A stretch of 64,000 nt of DNA, taken from contig JBFWXB010000021.1 of NCBI GenBank assembly GCA_050187875.1, forward strand, positions 1 to 64,000, in the 5' to 3' direction. Source of the stretch: JAFKKS01 sp050187875 (GTDB lineage Bacteria; Pseudomonadota; Alphaproteobacteria; Rhizobiales; Xanthobacteraceae). Position 1 is the first letter of the stretch; every line of letters starts with the position of its first letter. The position numbers and the translations under genes were made by a program. The notes beneath the pieces are model-generated. The model had not been told where the DNA came from. It searched no databases and saw only the letters and a list, made by a program, of their open reading frames with translations. This document shows positions 52,876 to 61,066 of this stretch, piece after piece.

Positions 52876-54779
52876 ATACACAGCTCTTGTGCATTGACGG
52901 GCCGGCAATTGTCTTCGGAGGGCCGTATAGCAATCTCGAAGCGACCCAGGCGCTGTTCGCGGAGGCAGCACGTCTTGGAATTGGCCCTGCGCGCATGATC
53001 TGCACCGGCGACGTAGTCGCCTATTGCGCCGATGCCGCCGCCACCGTGGCGCTTATTCGGTCGAGCGGATGTCACGCCGTCATGGGGAATTGTGAAGAGA
53101 GTCTTGCGAGCGGCGCGGCCGATTGCGGGTGCGGCTTTCCGGCCGGCAGCAGCTGCGAGCGCCTCTCGACAGCCTGGTTCGGGCATGCACTGAAGCAGTT
53201 GGACGCGGATGCACGAGCATGGATGGCCCGGCTGCCGGGTCGAATCGACCTCGAAGTCGCCGGTCTGCGGCTTGCTGTGATCCACGGAGGCGTTGAGCGG
53301 ATCAACCAGTTCATTTTTGCTTCGACCGCAGCGGCCGTCAAAGATCGTCAGCTCTCGCCCACAAATCTCGACGGCATCGTGGGCGGCCATTGTGGTTTGC
53401 CATTCTCGCAGGTCATTGGCTCAAAAATTTGGCACAACGCCGGCGTGATCGGCCTGCCGGCCAACGACGGTACGCCCCGCGTCTGGTACAGCATGCTGGT
53501 CCCCTCGGAAGACGGCCTTTCGATCGAGCATCGCGCCCTCAACTACGACTTCGCTCGAGCTGCGGACAAGATGAGGCGCGCGGAGCTGCCGGAGGAATAC
53601 GCTACAGCGCTTGAAACGGGCTTATGGCCGAGCTGTGACGTTCTTCCCTGGAAGGAGATCCGAGAGCGTGGCGTTTTTCTCGAAGAAGGCCGCTGCGTCT
53701 GGCAGCACGCAGTAGCAAAGCGAGTTGGAAAAAAGCCCGTTGCGCTACGCCAGCTATGGCCCTCCGCCGACCGCGACGCCGTGCCCAAACTCGACCCGCA
53801 GAAATTTTGCGACCCTCGTACGACCGTAAGCGGCGAACGACGCGCCTCTGTAGCGCTTCTGCAGCTGCAGACGCTTTGGTTTAACACCGGCACATTGTGC
53901 AACATCGCCTGCCGCAACTGCTACATCGAATCGAGCCCGCGCAACGATCGTCTTGTTTATCTCACACTGCAAAATGTCACCCGCTATCTCGACGAAATCG
54001 AGCGTGACGACTGGAGAACGGAAGAAATCGGATTCACCGGCGGCGAGCCATTCATGAATCCTGAATTTCTGGAAATGTTGGAAGAATCTCTCTCGCGTGG
54101 GTTCCGGGTGCTTGTGCTTACGAACGCGATGCGTCCGATGCAGCGCGTCAAGAGCAGACTTCTAGACCTCAACAGACGGCTTGGCGCGAAGCTGACGATT
54201 CGTGTTTCGCTCGATCATTTTACTGCTGAGCGACACGAGGACGAGCGCGGACCCGGTACGTTCAAACCAACCTTGGAAGGACTGATTTGGCTCGCTCGGG
54301 CAGGGTTCAAGGTGGCGGTGGCCGGCCGGACCATGTGGGGCGGCGATCCCGAGGCCGAACGAGCCGGCTACGCTCGGTTGTTTGCCGAGCACGATATTCC
54401 AATCGATGCCTATGACCCCACAGGGCTGGTCCTCTTTCCTGAAATGGACCCGCGCGCGGACGTCCCGGAAATTACGGAGTCATGTTGGAAGGCGCTTCGG
54501 AAATCCCCGACCGATGTGATGTGCTCAAGCTCGCGTATGGTCGTGAGGCGCAAGGGCGAGTCTGCCCCGGCAATCCTTGCTTGCACGCTTATTCCCTATG
54601 ACCAACGGTTTGAACTGGGCGCTACGCTGAGGGATGCAAGCCAGCCCGTGCCGCTGAACCATCCGACCTGCGCCAAATTCTGCGTGCTCGGAGGAGGGTC
54701 GTGCAGCGCGAACACTTCCGAGAGGGTCAAGCAGGGGACACTGCATTCAAGGGCTCTGTCGACAGCGAACGTTGGGTAG
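52872..54779 (+). CDS. Metallophosphoesterase-like / radical SAM fusion protein
   Basis: The 635-residue protein has two parts. Residues about 1-250 follow the metallophosphoesterase plan, but several metal ligands are changed: GPYSNLEA in place of DxHSNLEA, GNCEES in place of GNHD, and GGHCGLPF for GHTH, while GDVVAY is kept. Residues about 330-600 are a radical SAM domain with cluster cysteines 343, 347 and 350 (CNIACRNCY), followed by GFTGGEPFMNP. The C-terminus has a Cys-rich stretch (CAKFCVLGGGSC) that might bind a further cluster. It is coupled to DoxX by ATGA and lies 5 bp before the TVP38 gene. Its substrate is unknown. Confidence 0.85.
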   Translation: MNTQLLCIDGPAIVFGGPYSNLEATQALFAEAARLGIGPARMICTGDVVAYCADAAATVALIRSSGCHAVMGNCEESLASGAADCGCGFPAGSSCERLSTAWFGHALKQLDADARAWMARLPGRIDLEVAGLRLAVIHGGVERINQFIFASTAAAVKDRQLSPTNLDGIVGGHCGLPFSQVIGSKIWHNAGVIGLPANDGTPRVWYSMLVPSEDGLSIEHRALNYDFARAADKMRRAELPEEYATALETGLWPSCDVLPWKEIRERGVFLEEGRCVWQHAVAKRVGKKPVALRQLWPSADRDAVPKLDPQKFCDPRTTVSGERRASVALLQLQTLWFNTGTLCNIACRNCYIESSPRNDRLVYLTLQNVTRYLDEIERDDWRTEEIGFTGGEPFMNPEFLEMLEESLSRGFRVLVLTNAMRPMQRVKSRLLDLNRRLGAKLTIRVSLDHFTAERHEDERGPGTFKPTLEGLIWLARAGFKVAVAGRTMWGGDPEAERAGYARLFAEHDIPIDAYDPTGLVLFPEMDPRADVPEITESCWKALRKSPTDVMCSSSRMVVRRKGESAPAILACTLIPYDQRFELGATLRDASQPVPLNHPTCAKFCVLGGGSCSANTSERVKQGTLHSRALSTANVG

Positions 54780-54784
54780 CGCAC

Positions 54785-55492
54785 GTGCAGACAAAGACAG
54801 TGCAAGTCCGACACGTCTCAACGGCTGCGATCCTGGCATTGATCTTGGCTGGCGTTGTGCTCGCCTGGTTCTCGTTGCCGATCCGAGAATGGCTGGAGGC
54901 GCTCGTTGGTTGGATAAGAGCTCAGGGTATCTGGGGAGTTGTTGCCTTTGCCTTAGCTTACGTCGTCTTGGTGGTCGCGCTGGCACCGGCCGAGGTCATG
55001 TCCATTGCGGCAGGCCTCATCTACGGCGCTTGGGGATTCCCACTTGTCGTCTTCTCTGCGACCATCGGAGCAATACTGGCCTTTCTCGTATCGCGCTATA
55101 TGGCCCGCGAATTCGTTCGAAGGCATCTTGAGCAACGACCCCTATTTCGAGCATTGGATCACGCGATCGCGCAGGAAGGCTGGAAAGTCGTCGCATTGTT
55201 CCGACTTAACCCACTCATTCCATTTAATCTGCAGAACTACTTCTTCGGCGCGACCGCGATTGGGTTTCGCGGCTACGCGCTCGCAACCCTGTTCGGCATC
55301 ATGCCGGGTTCTGCCGCTTTTGTGTATCTCGGCACGCTCGGGGCACTCGCGGCCGGCGGCGAGCAGTCGGGCGCGCTCAAGATCGGCTTCGTTGTCATCG
55401 GCTTGATCGCAACCGTCATCATCGTCGTCCTTCTCGGTAAGGCGGCGAAGCGGAAGCTTCGAGAAATCAACGTCAATGATAGCAACCCCTGA
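54785..55492 (+). CDS. TVP38/TMEM64 (DedA-like) family membrane protein
   Basis: The 235-residue protein has about six membrane segments and the VTT domain signature: PAEVMSIAAGLIYGAWGFPLVVF, ATIGAILAFLVSRYMARE, and FRLNPLIPFNLQNYFFGAT with the re-entrant NPLIPFNLxNY loop. Family members affect membrane lipid or ion handling and selenite uptake in some bacteria. The GTG at 54785, 5 bp after the radical-SAM stop, begins the first helix correctly. It frequently accompanies TIGR04283-type enzymes, as it does here. Confidence 0.9.
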   Translation: MQTKTVQVRHVSTAAILALILAGVVLAWFSLPIREWLEALVGWIRAQGIWGVVAFALAYVVLVVALAPAEVMSIAAGLIYGAWGFPLVVFSATIGAILAFLVSRYMAREFVRRHLEQRPLFRALDHAIAQEGWKVVALFRLNPLIPFNLQNYFFGATAIGFRGYALATLFGIMPGSAAFVYLGTLGALAAGGEQSGALKIGFVVIGLIATVIIVVLLGKAAKRKLREINVNDSNP

Positions 55493-55547
55493 TGCACTCC
55501 AACCCAATCGCGGTACGCAGTCCCCGGCGATACCGCAAGGCCGATGC

Positions 55548-56255
55548 ATGGCTTCGAGCAGACAAGCGTCAATCTCCATCATCGTTCCAACCTTGAACGA
55601 GCGGGAGACAATTGTGGGAGCGCTGACTCCGCTCCAGCGTCTCCGGGGAAAGAGCATCGAAATCGTCGTGATCGACGGCAGAAGCGCGGACGATACCATC
55701 GAGCTCGCGCGCCCGCTGGCCGACCGTGTTGAGATTTCGAGACGTGGGCGGGCCGCTCAGATGAATACGGGCGCCTTACTTGCGCGCGGTGACGTCTTGC
55801 TGTTTCTGCACGCCGATACCCGGCTGCCGCCAGACTTCATCACCTTGATCCAACGCGCACTCGATGGTGGCCGAGCTTGGGGGCGCTTTAACGTTCGGAT
55901 CGATTCGCGTCGCTTGCTATTGCGTATTGTCGCCCGAATGATGAATGCCCGATCCCGGTTGTCGGGAATCGCGACAGGCGATCAGGCGATCTTCGTACGT
56001 CGCGGGGACTGCGAACGGATCGGTGGCTTTCCAGACATTCCGCTCATGGAAGACATTGCGCTCTCGAAGTCGCTGAAGCGACTGAGCTGGCCTGCGGTCA
56101 TTCCTGTTCCCGTCCTTACGTCGGCTCGGCGATGGGAGCGAGATGGCATTGTGAAGACCATCATTCTCATGTGGTCTCTGCGGTGGGCGTATTTTTGGGG
56201 TGCCGATCCGGCCGGGCTTGCCATCCGATACGAAAAGGCTCCCCGCCGTGACTAG
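55548..56255 (+). CDS. TIGR04283 family arsenosugar biosynthesis glycosyltransferase-like
   Basis: The 235-residue GT2-fold protein begins ISIIVPTLNERETIVGAL, and has IEIVVIDGRSADDT, GRAAQMNTGALLARGDVLLFLHADTRLP, and GDQAIFVRRGDCERIGGFPDIPLMEDI (donor/acceptor site). These match the TIGR04283 family named for arsenosugar gene clusters; direct arsenic chemistry is unproven. ATG at 55548 is chosen because the GT fold begins there; an ATG at 55476 overlapping the TVP38 stop is the alternative. The next gene overlaps its stop. Confidence 0.88.
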   Translation: MASSRQASISIIVPTLNERETIVGALTPLQRLRGKSIEIVVIDGRSADDTIELARPLADRVEISRRGRAAQMNTGALLARGDVLLFLHADTRLPPDFITLIQRALDGGRAWGRFNVRIDSRRLLLRIVARMMNARSRLSGIATGDQAIFVRRGDCERIGGFPDIPLMEDIALSKSLKRLSWPAVIPVPVLTSARRWERDGIVKTIILMWSLRWAYFWGADPAGLAIRYEKAPRRD

Positions 56256-56880
56256 CCGTGTCGCCATCGCGATCTTTGCAAAGGCGCCCGTCGCTGGATT
56301 TGCTAAGACGCGTCTCATTCCGCGGTTCGGGGCCGAGACAGCCGCAAGCCTACAGCGGCTTATGATCGAGCGCGCGATCCGCACCGCAGTCGAATCCCGC
56401 GTTGGTCCGGTCTCCCTGTGGTGCGCCCCGGATTGCAGCGCTGAAGTCTTTTCGTCGCTGGCCGCAAAATACTCTCTTGAGCTGCACTCTCAGTCAGGGC
56501 GCGATCTCGGTGCACGAATGCTGCACGCCTTTGAGGTGCTGACAGTCGTTTGCCCGGTCATTGTGATTGGTTGCGACTGCCCGGCTCTCCAGCCATCTCA
56601 TCTCCGGAAGTGTGCGCGCGATCTCGGCCACGGCCACGACGCCGTGTTCATCCCCACCGAGGACGGGGGCTACGCGCTGATAGCCGCGGCCAAACCCTGG
56701 CCTCAACTGTTTAGCGACATTCCGTGGGGCTCATCAGAGGTCATGTCGAGGACCCGAACCCGCGCGATAGCAACAGGTTTGCGGGTTGCGGAACCGGTGA
56801 TGCTTTGGGATGTGGACACGCCCGAGGATGTCGATCGCGCCGCCGCGCTCGGCCTGTTGAATCGTACGTGCGAGGTTTGA
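56248..56880 (+). CDS. TIGR04282 family arsenosugar biosynthesis glycosyltransferase-like
   Basis: The 210-residue nucleotidyltransferase-like protein (DUF2064/CofC-like fold) opens VAIAIFAKAPVAGFAKTRLIPRFG. It has LGARMLHAFEVL, VVIGCDCPALQPSHLRKCARDLG, and VFIPTEDGGYALIAAAKPWPQLFSDIPWGSSEVM. It pairs almost invariably with TIGR04283 proteins. The GTG at 56248 overlaps the preceding stop. It ends the continuous run of eight plus-strand genes that begins at bufA. No arsenic-specific methyltransferase gene (ArsM) is identifiable in the window. Confidence 0.88.
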   Translation: MTSRVAIAIFAKAPVAGFAKTRLIPRFGAETAASLQRLMIERAIRTAVESRVGPVSLWCAPDCSAEVFSSLAAKYSLELHSQSGRDLGARMLHAFEVLTVVCPVIVIGCDCPALQPSHLRKCARDLGHGHDAVFIPTEDGGYALIAAAKPWPQLFSDIPWGSSEVMSRTRTRAIATGLRVAEPVMLWDVDTPEDVDRAAALGLLNRTCEV

Positions 56881-57102
56881 AAGACGCGGGCGCTCGCGCC
56901 CTGGTTGGTTCTTCTCATCTATTGTCTGTTGACGTGGTTTGTGACGCCGCGGCGCGTGAGCTCGCCTCAGTTTTTCGACGGACGAAGTAGAACAGGCGGT
57001 GCCCCTTGCATCTGGCTGGTCGCCGTGGGCGCGTGTCGGGCTTGGCCGTTTGCTCGATAGGTTACTTGGTGGGCGCAATGCTTAGTCGGCGCGGCGTCAG
57101 TC

Positions 57103-57732
57103 TCAGCCGATTCCGTCACGCACACGAGCCGAGATCAGCTTTATGAGGTCATCAACGACAAACTTGGATTCCACCAATTCGAGGCCTGCCTTCGGCACCC
57201 ACTCTTCGGTGCGGCGGTCGAAGCCTGCGCCATATGCCCAGCTGATCCACGGCTCCCATGCCTTTGCCATTGCGCGTCGAAATGTTCCTCGCGGGCGCAC
57301 ATATTCCAAGGTGCGGATGGTGCCGCCGGGCTTCACAACACGGCCGAGTTCGCGCAGCGCATCGATCTGCAGATCGTCAGGAAGAACGCAGAACAAGAAG
57401 GTCGCAACCGCGGCATCGAAAGTTGAATTAGGAAACGCTAGATGGGCGACGTCCATTTCCACGAGCCTCACCGGAGCCGCCGACGCTCGCACGCGGCTTG
57501 CCGCCCGGGCGAGCATGGCGGGACTGAGATCAATGCCTGTGACGCTTGCGTTGGAGGGATAGAACGGAAAATTCCGCCCTGTGCCGACGCCGGCGTCCAA
57601 AATCCGGCCTGAGAGGCCACGAAAGAGCAGCGGTCTCAACTGCCGATACCGCCCGTACTCGAACGGCAGATCGAGCAGGTCGTAAAGCGGCGCTATTCGC
57701 TGATAACGATCGCGGTTGGTGATCATGGCCAT
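57103..57732 (-). CDS. Class I SAM-dependent methyltransferase
   Basis: The 209-residue methyltransferase has RYQRIAPLYDLLDLPFEYGRY, the SAM-binding motif I ILDAGVGTGRNFPFY, the acidic GIDLSPAML, and FDAAVATFLFCVLPD (motif IV region). It resembles UbiE/phosphatidylethanolamine N-methyltransferase-type enzymes. The much longer open frame upstream is antisense to the flavoprotein gene; ATG at 57732 (or 57726) starts the domain. It is divergent from that gene and convergent with the TIGR04282 gene. The substrate could be a lipid or metalloid, which the sequence does not settle. Confidence 0.9.
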   Translation of the reverse strand: MAMITNRDRYQRIAPLYDLLDLPFEYGRYRQLRPLLFRGLSGRILDAGVGTGRNFPFYPSNASVTGIDLSPAMLARAASRVRASAAPVRLVEMDVAHLAFPNSTFDAAVATFLFCVLPDDLQIDALRELGRVVKPGGTIRTLEYVRPRGTFRRAMAKAWEPWISWAYGAGFDRRTEEWVPKAGLELVESKFVVDDLIKLISARVRDGIG

Positions 57733-57804
57733 CCGAATATCTTGCTTGGCCCCCGAACGAGAGAGCGTCGACCGGCTTAGGAATGCAGATACCGGAGGTG
57801 ACGC

Positions 57805-59148
57805 ATGACAGCATATGATCTTATCGTGATCGGGACCGGAACGGCTGGCCAGGTTGCAAGTGCCCGCGTCCGAAAGGTCGGCTGGAAAGTCGCCATCGTG
57901 GACCACCGCCCATTCGGCGGTACATGCGCCCTGCGCGGCTGCGATCCGAAAAAAGTGTTGATCGGTGCCGCCGACGTCGTTGATGCCGCGCGGCGGATGG
58001 ACAGCCATGGCATCACTGGTGGGCTTCGGCTTGATTGGAGCGAACTCATCGCGTTCAAGCGGAAATTTACCGATCCAGTCCCGCAGCGACGAGAGCAGAC
58101 ATTTTCCGAACAGGAAATTGATGCTTTGCATGGACCGGCGCGCTTTGTCGCGCCGGACACTATCGAGGTCGGAAAAGACGCTCTGAAGTCTCGCCATATC
58201 TTGCTGGCGAGCGGCGCCAAGCCAGTGCGGCTCGGGATCGCAGGCGAAGAACACCTGACCACAAGCGACGCCTTCATGGAGCTCGAGCACTTGCCCGAGC
58301 GGATCATCATGGTCGGCGGCGGATACATCGCGGCCGAATTCTCTCACATTGCCGCGCGCGCTGGAGCGAAGGTGACCGTGCTCCAGCGCGCGAAACGAAT
58401 GCTGATCCCATTCGATGCAGACCTGGTCGGCTGGCTCATGGACAAATTTGCCGAGATCGGAGTCGAGGTGCATGTGGAAACCGCCGTGCAGGCGATCGAA
58501 CGCGTCGGCGATCGTTATTTAGTGCAAGCACAAGCCGCCGACGGCATTAAGAAATTCGAGGCCGATCTTGTCGTCCATGCGGCAGGTCGCGTTCCCGATA
58601 TTGACGATCTCAACCTCGCTGCGGGCCATGTGGCCGTGGAGCACGGGCGCTTACAGCTCAATGACTATCTGCAAAGCGTATCAAACCCGATCGTCTACGC
58701 GGCCGGCGATGCGGCGCAGAAAGGTCCTCCCTTGACGCCGGTTTCGAGCCGCGACGGCCAAGCGGTTGCGGCCAATCTGCTCAACGGCAATCGACATCGG
58801 CCGGATTATCGGGCGGTGCCGAGCGTGGCCTTCACGCTGCCGCCGATCGCGTCGGTCGGAGTTTCGGAGAGCGACGCGCGTCAACAAGGTCTCAAGGTCC
58901 GGGTAAATTCTGCAAGGGCGTCGGATTGGTACACGGCACAGCGCGCCCGCGAACCCGTCTATGGATACAAGACCATCGTCGACGAAAAGAGCGGGCGGAT
59001 TCTCGGCGCCCATCTGGTTGGGCCACACGTCGATGAGGTGATCAATCTCTTCGCAATGGCCATCCGGCATGACCTCACGGCCGAGGACATCAAGGCGACG
59101 ATCTTTGCCTATCCTACCGGCGCCTCAGACATCAGCTACATGCTTTAG
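57805..59148 (+). CDS. FAD/NAD-dependent disulfide oxidoreductase, variant active site
   Basis: The 447-residue flavoprotein has FAD binding at YDLIVIGTGTAGQVAS, a redox-Cys motif in GGTCALRGCDPKKVLI, NAD binding at IIMVGGGYIAAEFSHIAARAG, VYAAGDAAQKGPPLTPV and the dimerisation domain VPSVAFTLPPIASVGVSESDA. The active site has the Cys-x4-Cys spacing of glutathione/mercuric reductases, but with ALRG between the cysteines and DPKK after. It is co-oriented with the GDCCVxC gene 15 bp downstream. A detoxification or thiol-redox role is inferred from the neighbourhood. Confidence 0.9.
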   Translation: MTAYDLIVIGTGTAGQVASARVRKVGWKVAIVDHRPFGGTCALRGCDPKKVLIGAADVVDAARRMDSHGITGGLRLDWSELIAFKRKFTDPVPQRREQTFSEQEIDALHGPARFVAPDTIEVGKDALKSRHILLASGAKPVRLGIAGEEHLTTSDAFMELEHLPERIIMVGGGYIAAEFSHIAARAGAKVTVLQRAKRMLIPFDADLVGWLMDKFAEIGVEVHVETAVQAIERVGDRYLVQAQAADGIKKFEADLVVHAAGRVPDIDDLNLAAGHVAVEHGRLQLNDYLQSVSNPIVYAAGDAAQKGPPLTPVSSRDGQAVAANLLNGNRHRPDYRAVPSVAFTLPPIASVGVSESDARQQGLKVRVNSARASDWYTAQRAREPVYGYKTIVDEKSGRILGAHLVGPHVDEVINLFAMAIRHDLTAEDIKATIFAYPTGASDISYML

Positions 59149-59163
59149 AAAGGGAGAGCGTTC

Positions 59164-59391
59164 ATGCAGATGGAATCCGTGATCGCCTGCCCCAGGTGCG
59201 GAACAGCAAAGGCGGAAATCATGCCGCTGGACGCCTGCCGCTTCTTTTACGAGTGCACCGGATGCGGAGAGCGACTGCGGCCGAAAGAAGGTGACTGTTG
59301 CGTGTTTTGCTCGTATGGATCGGTCCCATGCCCTCCGATGCAGGCTGATCGCACAGTTCCCGCCGGTGAAATCAGCGACAAGTCATCTTGA
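59164..59391 (+). CDS. GDCCVxC domain-containing small protein
   Basis: The 75-residue protein has a zinc-ribbon-like start (VIACPRCGTAKAEIMP, YECTGCGERLRP) followed by EGDCCVFCSYGSVPCPP, the GDCCVxC motif that names this family. Homologues are linked to heavy-metal resistance, and some have selenocysteine in the motif. It has nine cysteines and is presumably a small cytoplasmic metal-binding or redox protein. It is in an operon with the preceding flavoprotein and has a good GGGAGAG ribosome site. Confidence 0.87.
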   Translation: MQMESVIACPRCGTAKAEIMPLDACRFFYECTGCGERLRPKEGDCCVFCSYGSVPCPPMQADRTVPAGEISDKSS

Positions 59392-59453
59392 GCCGTTCGG
59401 GTGAAGAGTTGAACGCCGACGAATCGTGGCTGATACGACAACCTCGCGATATT

Positions 59454-59636
59454 TCACATTCCGCTTTTCACGCCCCATCTGACCAGCAGCCAATTGGCGG
59501 GATAAGTGGTCAAGAAGCCAAGAATCATTCCGACCTGCATGACAAACCAGAACATGATGGTCGATGCATTGGGCCGATTGGCCGCAAGCAGCACGAAATA
59601 GACCGACGCCATCCAGGCGAATATCCGGCGGCGCTT
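59454..59636 (-). pseudogene. C-terminal remnant of a DUF4396 membrane protein
   Basis: On the minus strand a 60-codon frame reads FAWMASVYFVLLAANRP, TIMFWFVMQVGMILGFLTTY and PANWLLVRWGVKSGM before TGA. This is the last membrane hairpin and tail of DUF4396 proteins (pattern FWxMMQxGMxxGFxTxxPxNxWLIRRGIK). A stop codon lies just upstream in frame and the rest of the gene is absent. Confidence 0.7.
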
Positions 59637-59753
59637 CTATGGGGGCAGCCTGGAAGGCGATGCGCGCGGGCACCGGCAATATGGACTGCTGGTTTCACTC
59701 GGCGCATAGGTTGCCTACTTCGACAGCGTTTAGTTGACGCTCGCCGAACCCGG

Positions 59754-59875
59754 CGCCCACTCTATTTCGTGGCGACCGTGGTCGTCATCGCCGTGATCAT
59801 GGTGGGCCGCTGGCTTGAGGCGCGCCACGCGCCCGACCAACGCCGCCATCCAGGCGCTGCGACCAGCATCGGGGT
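59754..59875 (+). pseudogene. Fragment of a heavy-metal P-type ATPase gene
   Basis: On the plus strand, PLYFVATVVVIAVIMVGRWLEAR followed, after one frame change, by RPTNAAIQALRPAS resembles the membrane helix and actuator-domain entry of P1B-type ATPases (pattern GRWLEARAKxRTxxAIxxLxxLxP). Only about 40 residues remain, with no transport or ATP-binding motifs. It lies beside the DUF4396 remnant on the other strand. Confidence 0.6.
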
Positions 59876-60346
59876 TATCAACGCATCAATCACGGGTGCG
59901 TGTTGCCGACCGATGTGCACAGGCGCGCGTGACGCGTGAGAATTGGCGGCCGAGATGGGAGTCGAACTCTCGGTACGGAATCGAGTCTTGACTCTTGTAA
60001 TTTCAATGGCTTACGCGGGACGAATTTGTGCTGGCCAGAGAATGTTCGCCTCCTTCGATCGATCACCAACGCCACTGATGCGCATCAACTGCGGAGGTTT
60101 CGGGGGCAAGTCCGCCCTGAGGTAAACCATACGTGCTCTCCGAGCATCCCGGCATTTTCGGGTCTGACTCACGGCGACCGGTCAACCAAGTGCGTCACTC
60201 TGGTTGGCGTCGGTCTCTTTCAAGGGCTGGAATAGGCCGCTACAATTATCCAACGTGGCGGCAGTTTCGATGCCGCAGGTTGCGTCAAAGATTGGGGAGA
60301 GGAAATTACCGGCTCATCTCGGTATTGGCTCCAAAGGGAGGCAACG
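59876..60346. other. Gene-free stretch with one palindromic segment
   Basis: No supported gene is visible in this 471-bp stretch. A dyad CCGAGA-N12-TCTCGG at about 59953-59976 contains GGGAGTCGAACTC, which resembles a reversed tRNA T-arm, but no complete tRNA can be folded. The promoter of the DUF1326 gene should lie at its right end, before a GGGAGG ribosome site. Confidence 0.45.
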
Positions 60347-60967
60347 ATGGCAACAGCATGGCGTCTATCGGGAGACTATTTTGAGAACTGCAGCTGCAGC
60401 GTCGTCTGTCCTTGCTTGATATCGCCCAAACCGCAGCTCACCGCGAAGCCGACGCAAGGGGTCTGCGACGTCCCGCTGGCTTTCCATATCGAGACTGGCA
60501 ACTATGGTGACGTACGCCTGGATGGGCTCAATGTCGTCGTTGTCGTGCACACGCCGGGCCCGATGGGTGAGGGCAACTGGACCGCTGCCGCCTATATCGA
60601 CGAACGCGCTGACGACAAACAAACCGAGGCGCTCGGTGCAATCTTCACTGGTGCAGCTGGCGGCCCGATGGCGGTGCTTGCGCCGCTCATCGTGACCAAC
60701 CTCGGGGCCAAGAAGGTCCCAATCAAATATCAGGTCGACGGCAACAAGCGCTCCGCAGAAATTCCCGACGTCCTGAAAATGGCGATCGAGCCGCTACCGA
60801 CCATGCGCGAGGACGGCGAGATGTGGGCTGCGACCGGTCACCCGGTCAATCCGGACAAGCTGTTTTTCGCCGTTGGCACGCAAGGCAATACATTCACCGA
60901 CCATGGGATGCGCTGGGACAATTCCGGCCGCAACGGCCATTACGCTCCAATCAACTGGTCGAACTAG
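60347..60967 (+). CDS. DUF1326 domain-containing protein
   Basis: The 206-residue protein belongs to DUF1326. The N-terminal GDYFENCSCSVVCPCL cluster of four cysteines is the family hallmark, and VPIKYQVDGNKRSAEIP and NPDKLFFAVGTQG follow. There is no signal peptide. A GGGAGG site precedes ATG. It is followed, 99 bp on, by the DUF2182 membrane-protein gene, a pairing seen in many proteobacteria. The cysteines suggest metal binding, but the biochemical role is unknown. Confidence 0.88.
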   Translation: MATAWRLSGDYFENCSCSVVCPCLISPKPQLTAKPTQGVCDVPLAFHIETGNYGDVRLDGLNVVVVVHTPGPMGEGNWTAAAYIDERADDKQTEALGAIFTGAAGGPMAVLAPLIVTNLGAKKVPIKYQVDGNKRSAEIPDVLKMAIEPLPTMREDGEMWAATGHPVNPDKLFFAVGTQGNTFTDHGMRWDNSGRNGHYAPINWSN

Positions 60968-61066
60968 AATCGCGCTTGCACGCTTTTGTCGCGTTGTCGA
61001 TGAGCTCGCCCAACTCGTTCCCATCTTCCGGAACGGTGGCAACGTGACCATGCGTGTAGAACGCCG

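Noticed and set aside
57736..58473. A 247-codon N-terminal extension of the SAM methyltransferase
   Set aside because: It is antisense to the flavoprotein gene; the methyltransferase domain begins at 57732.
59946..59976. Possible tRNA 3' end (T-arm-like GGGAGTCGAACTC)
   Set aside because: Only a T-arm-like patch and a 6-bp dyad are present. No acceptor, anticodon or D arm can be folded, so it is at most a fragment.
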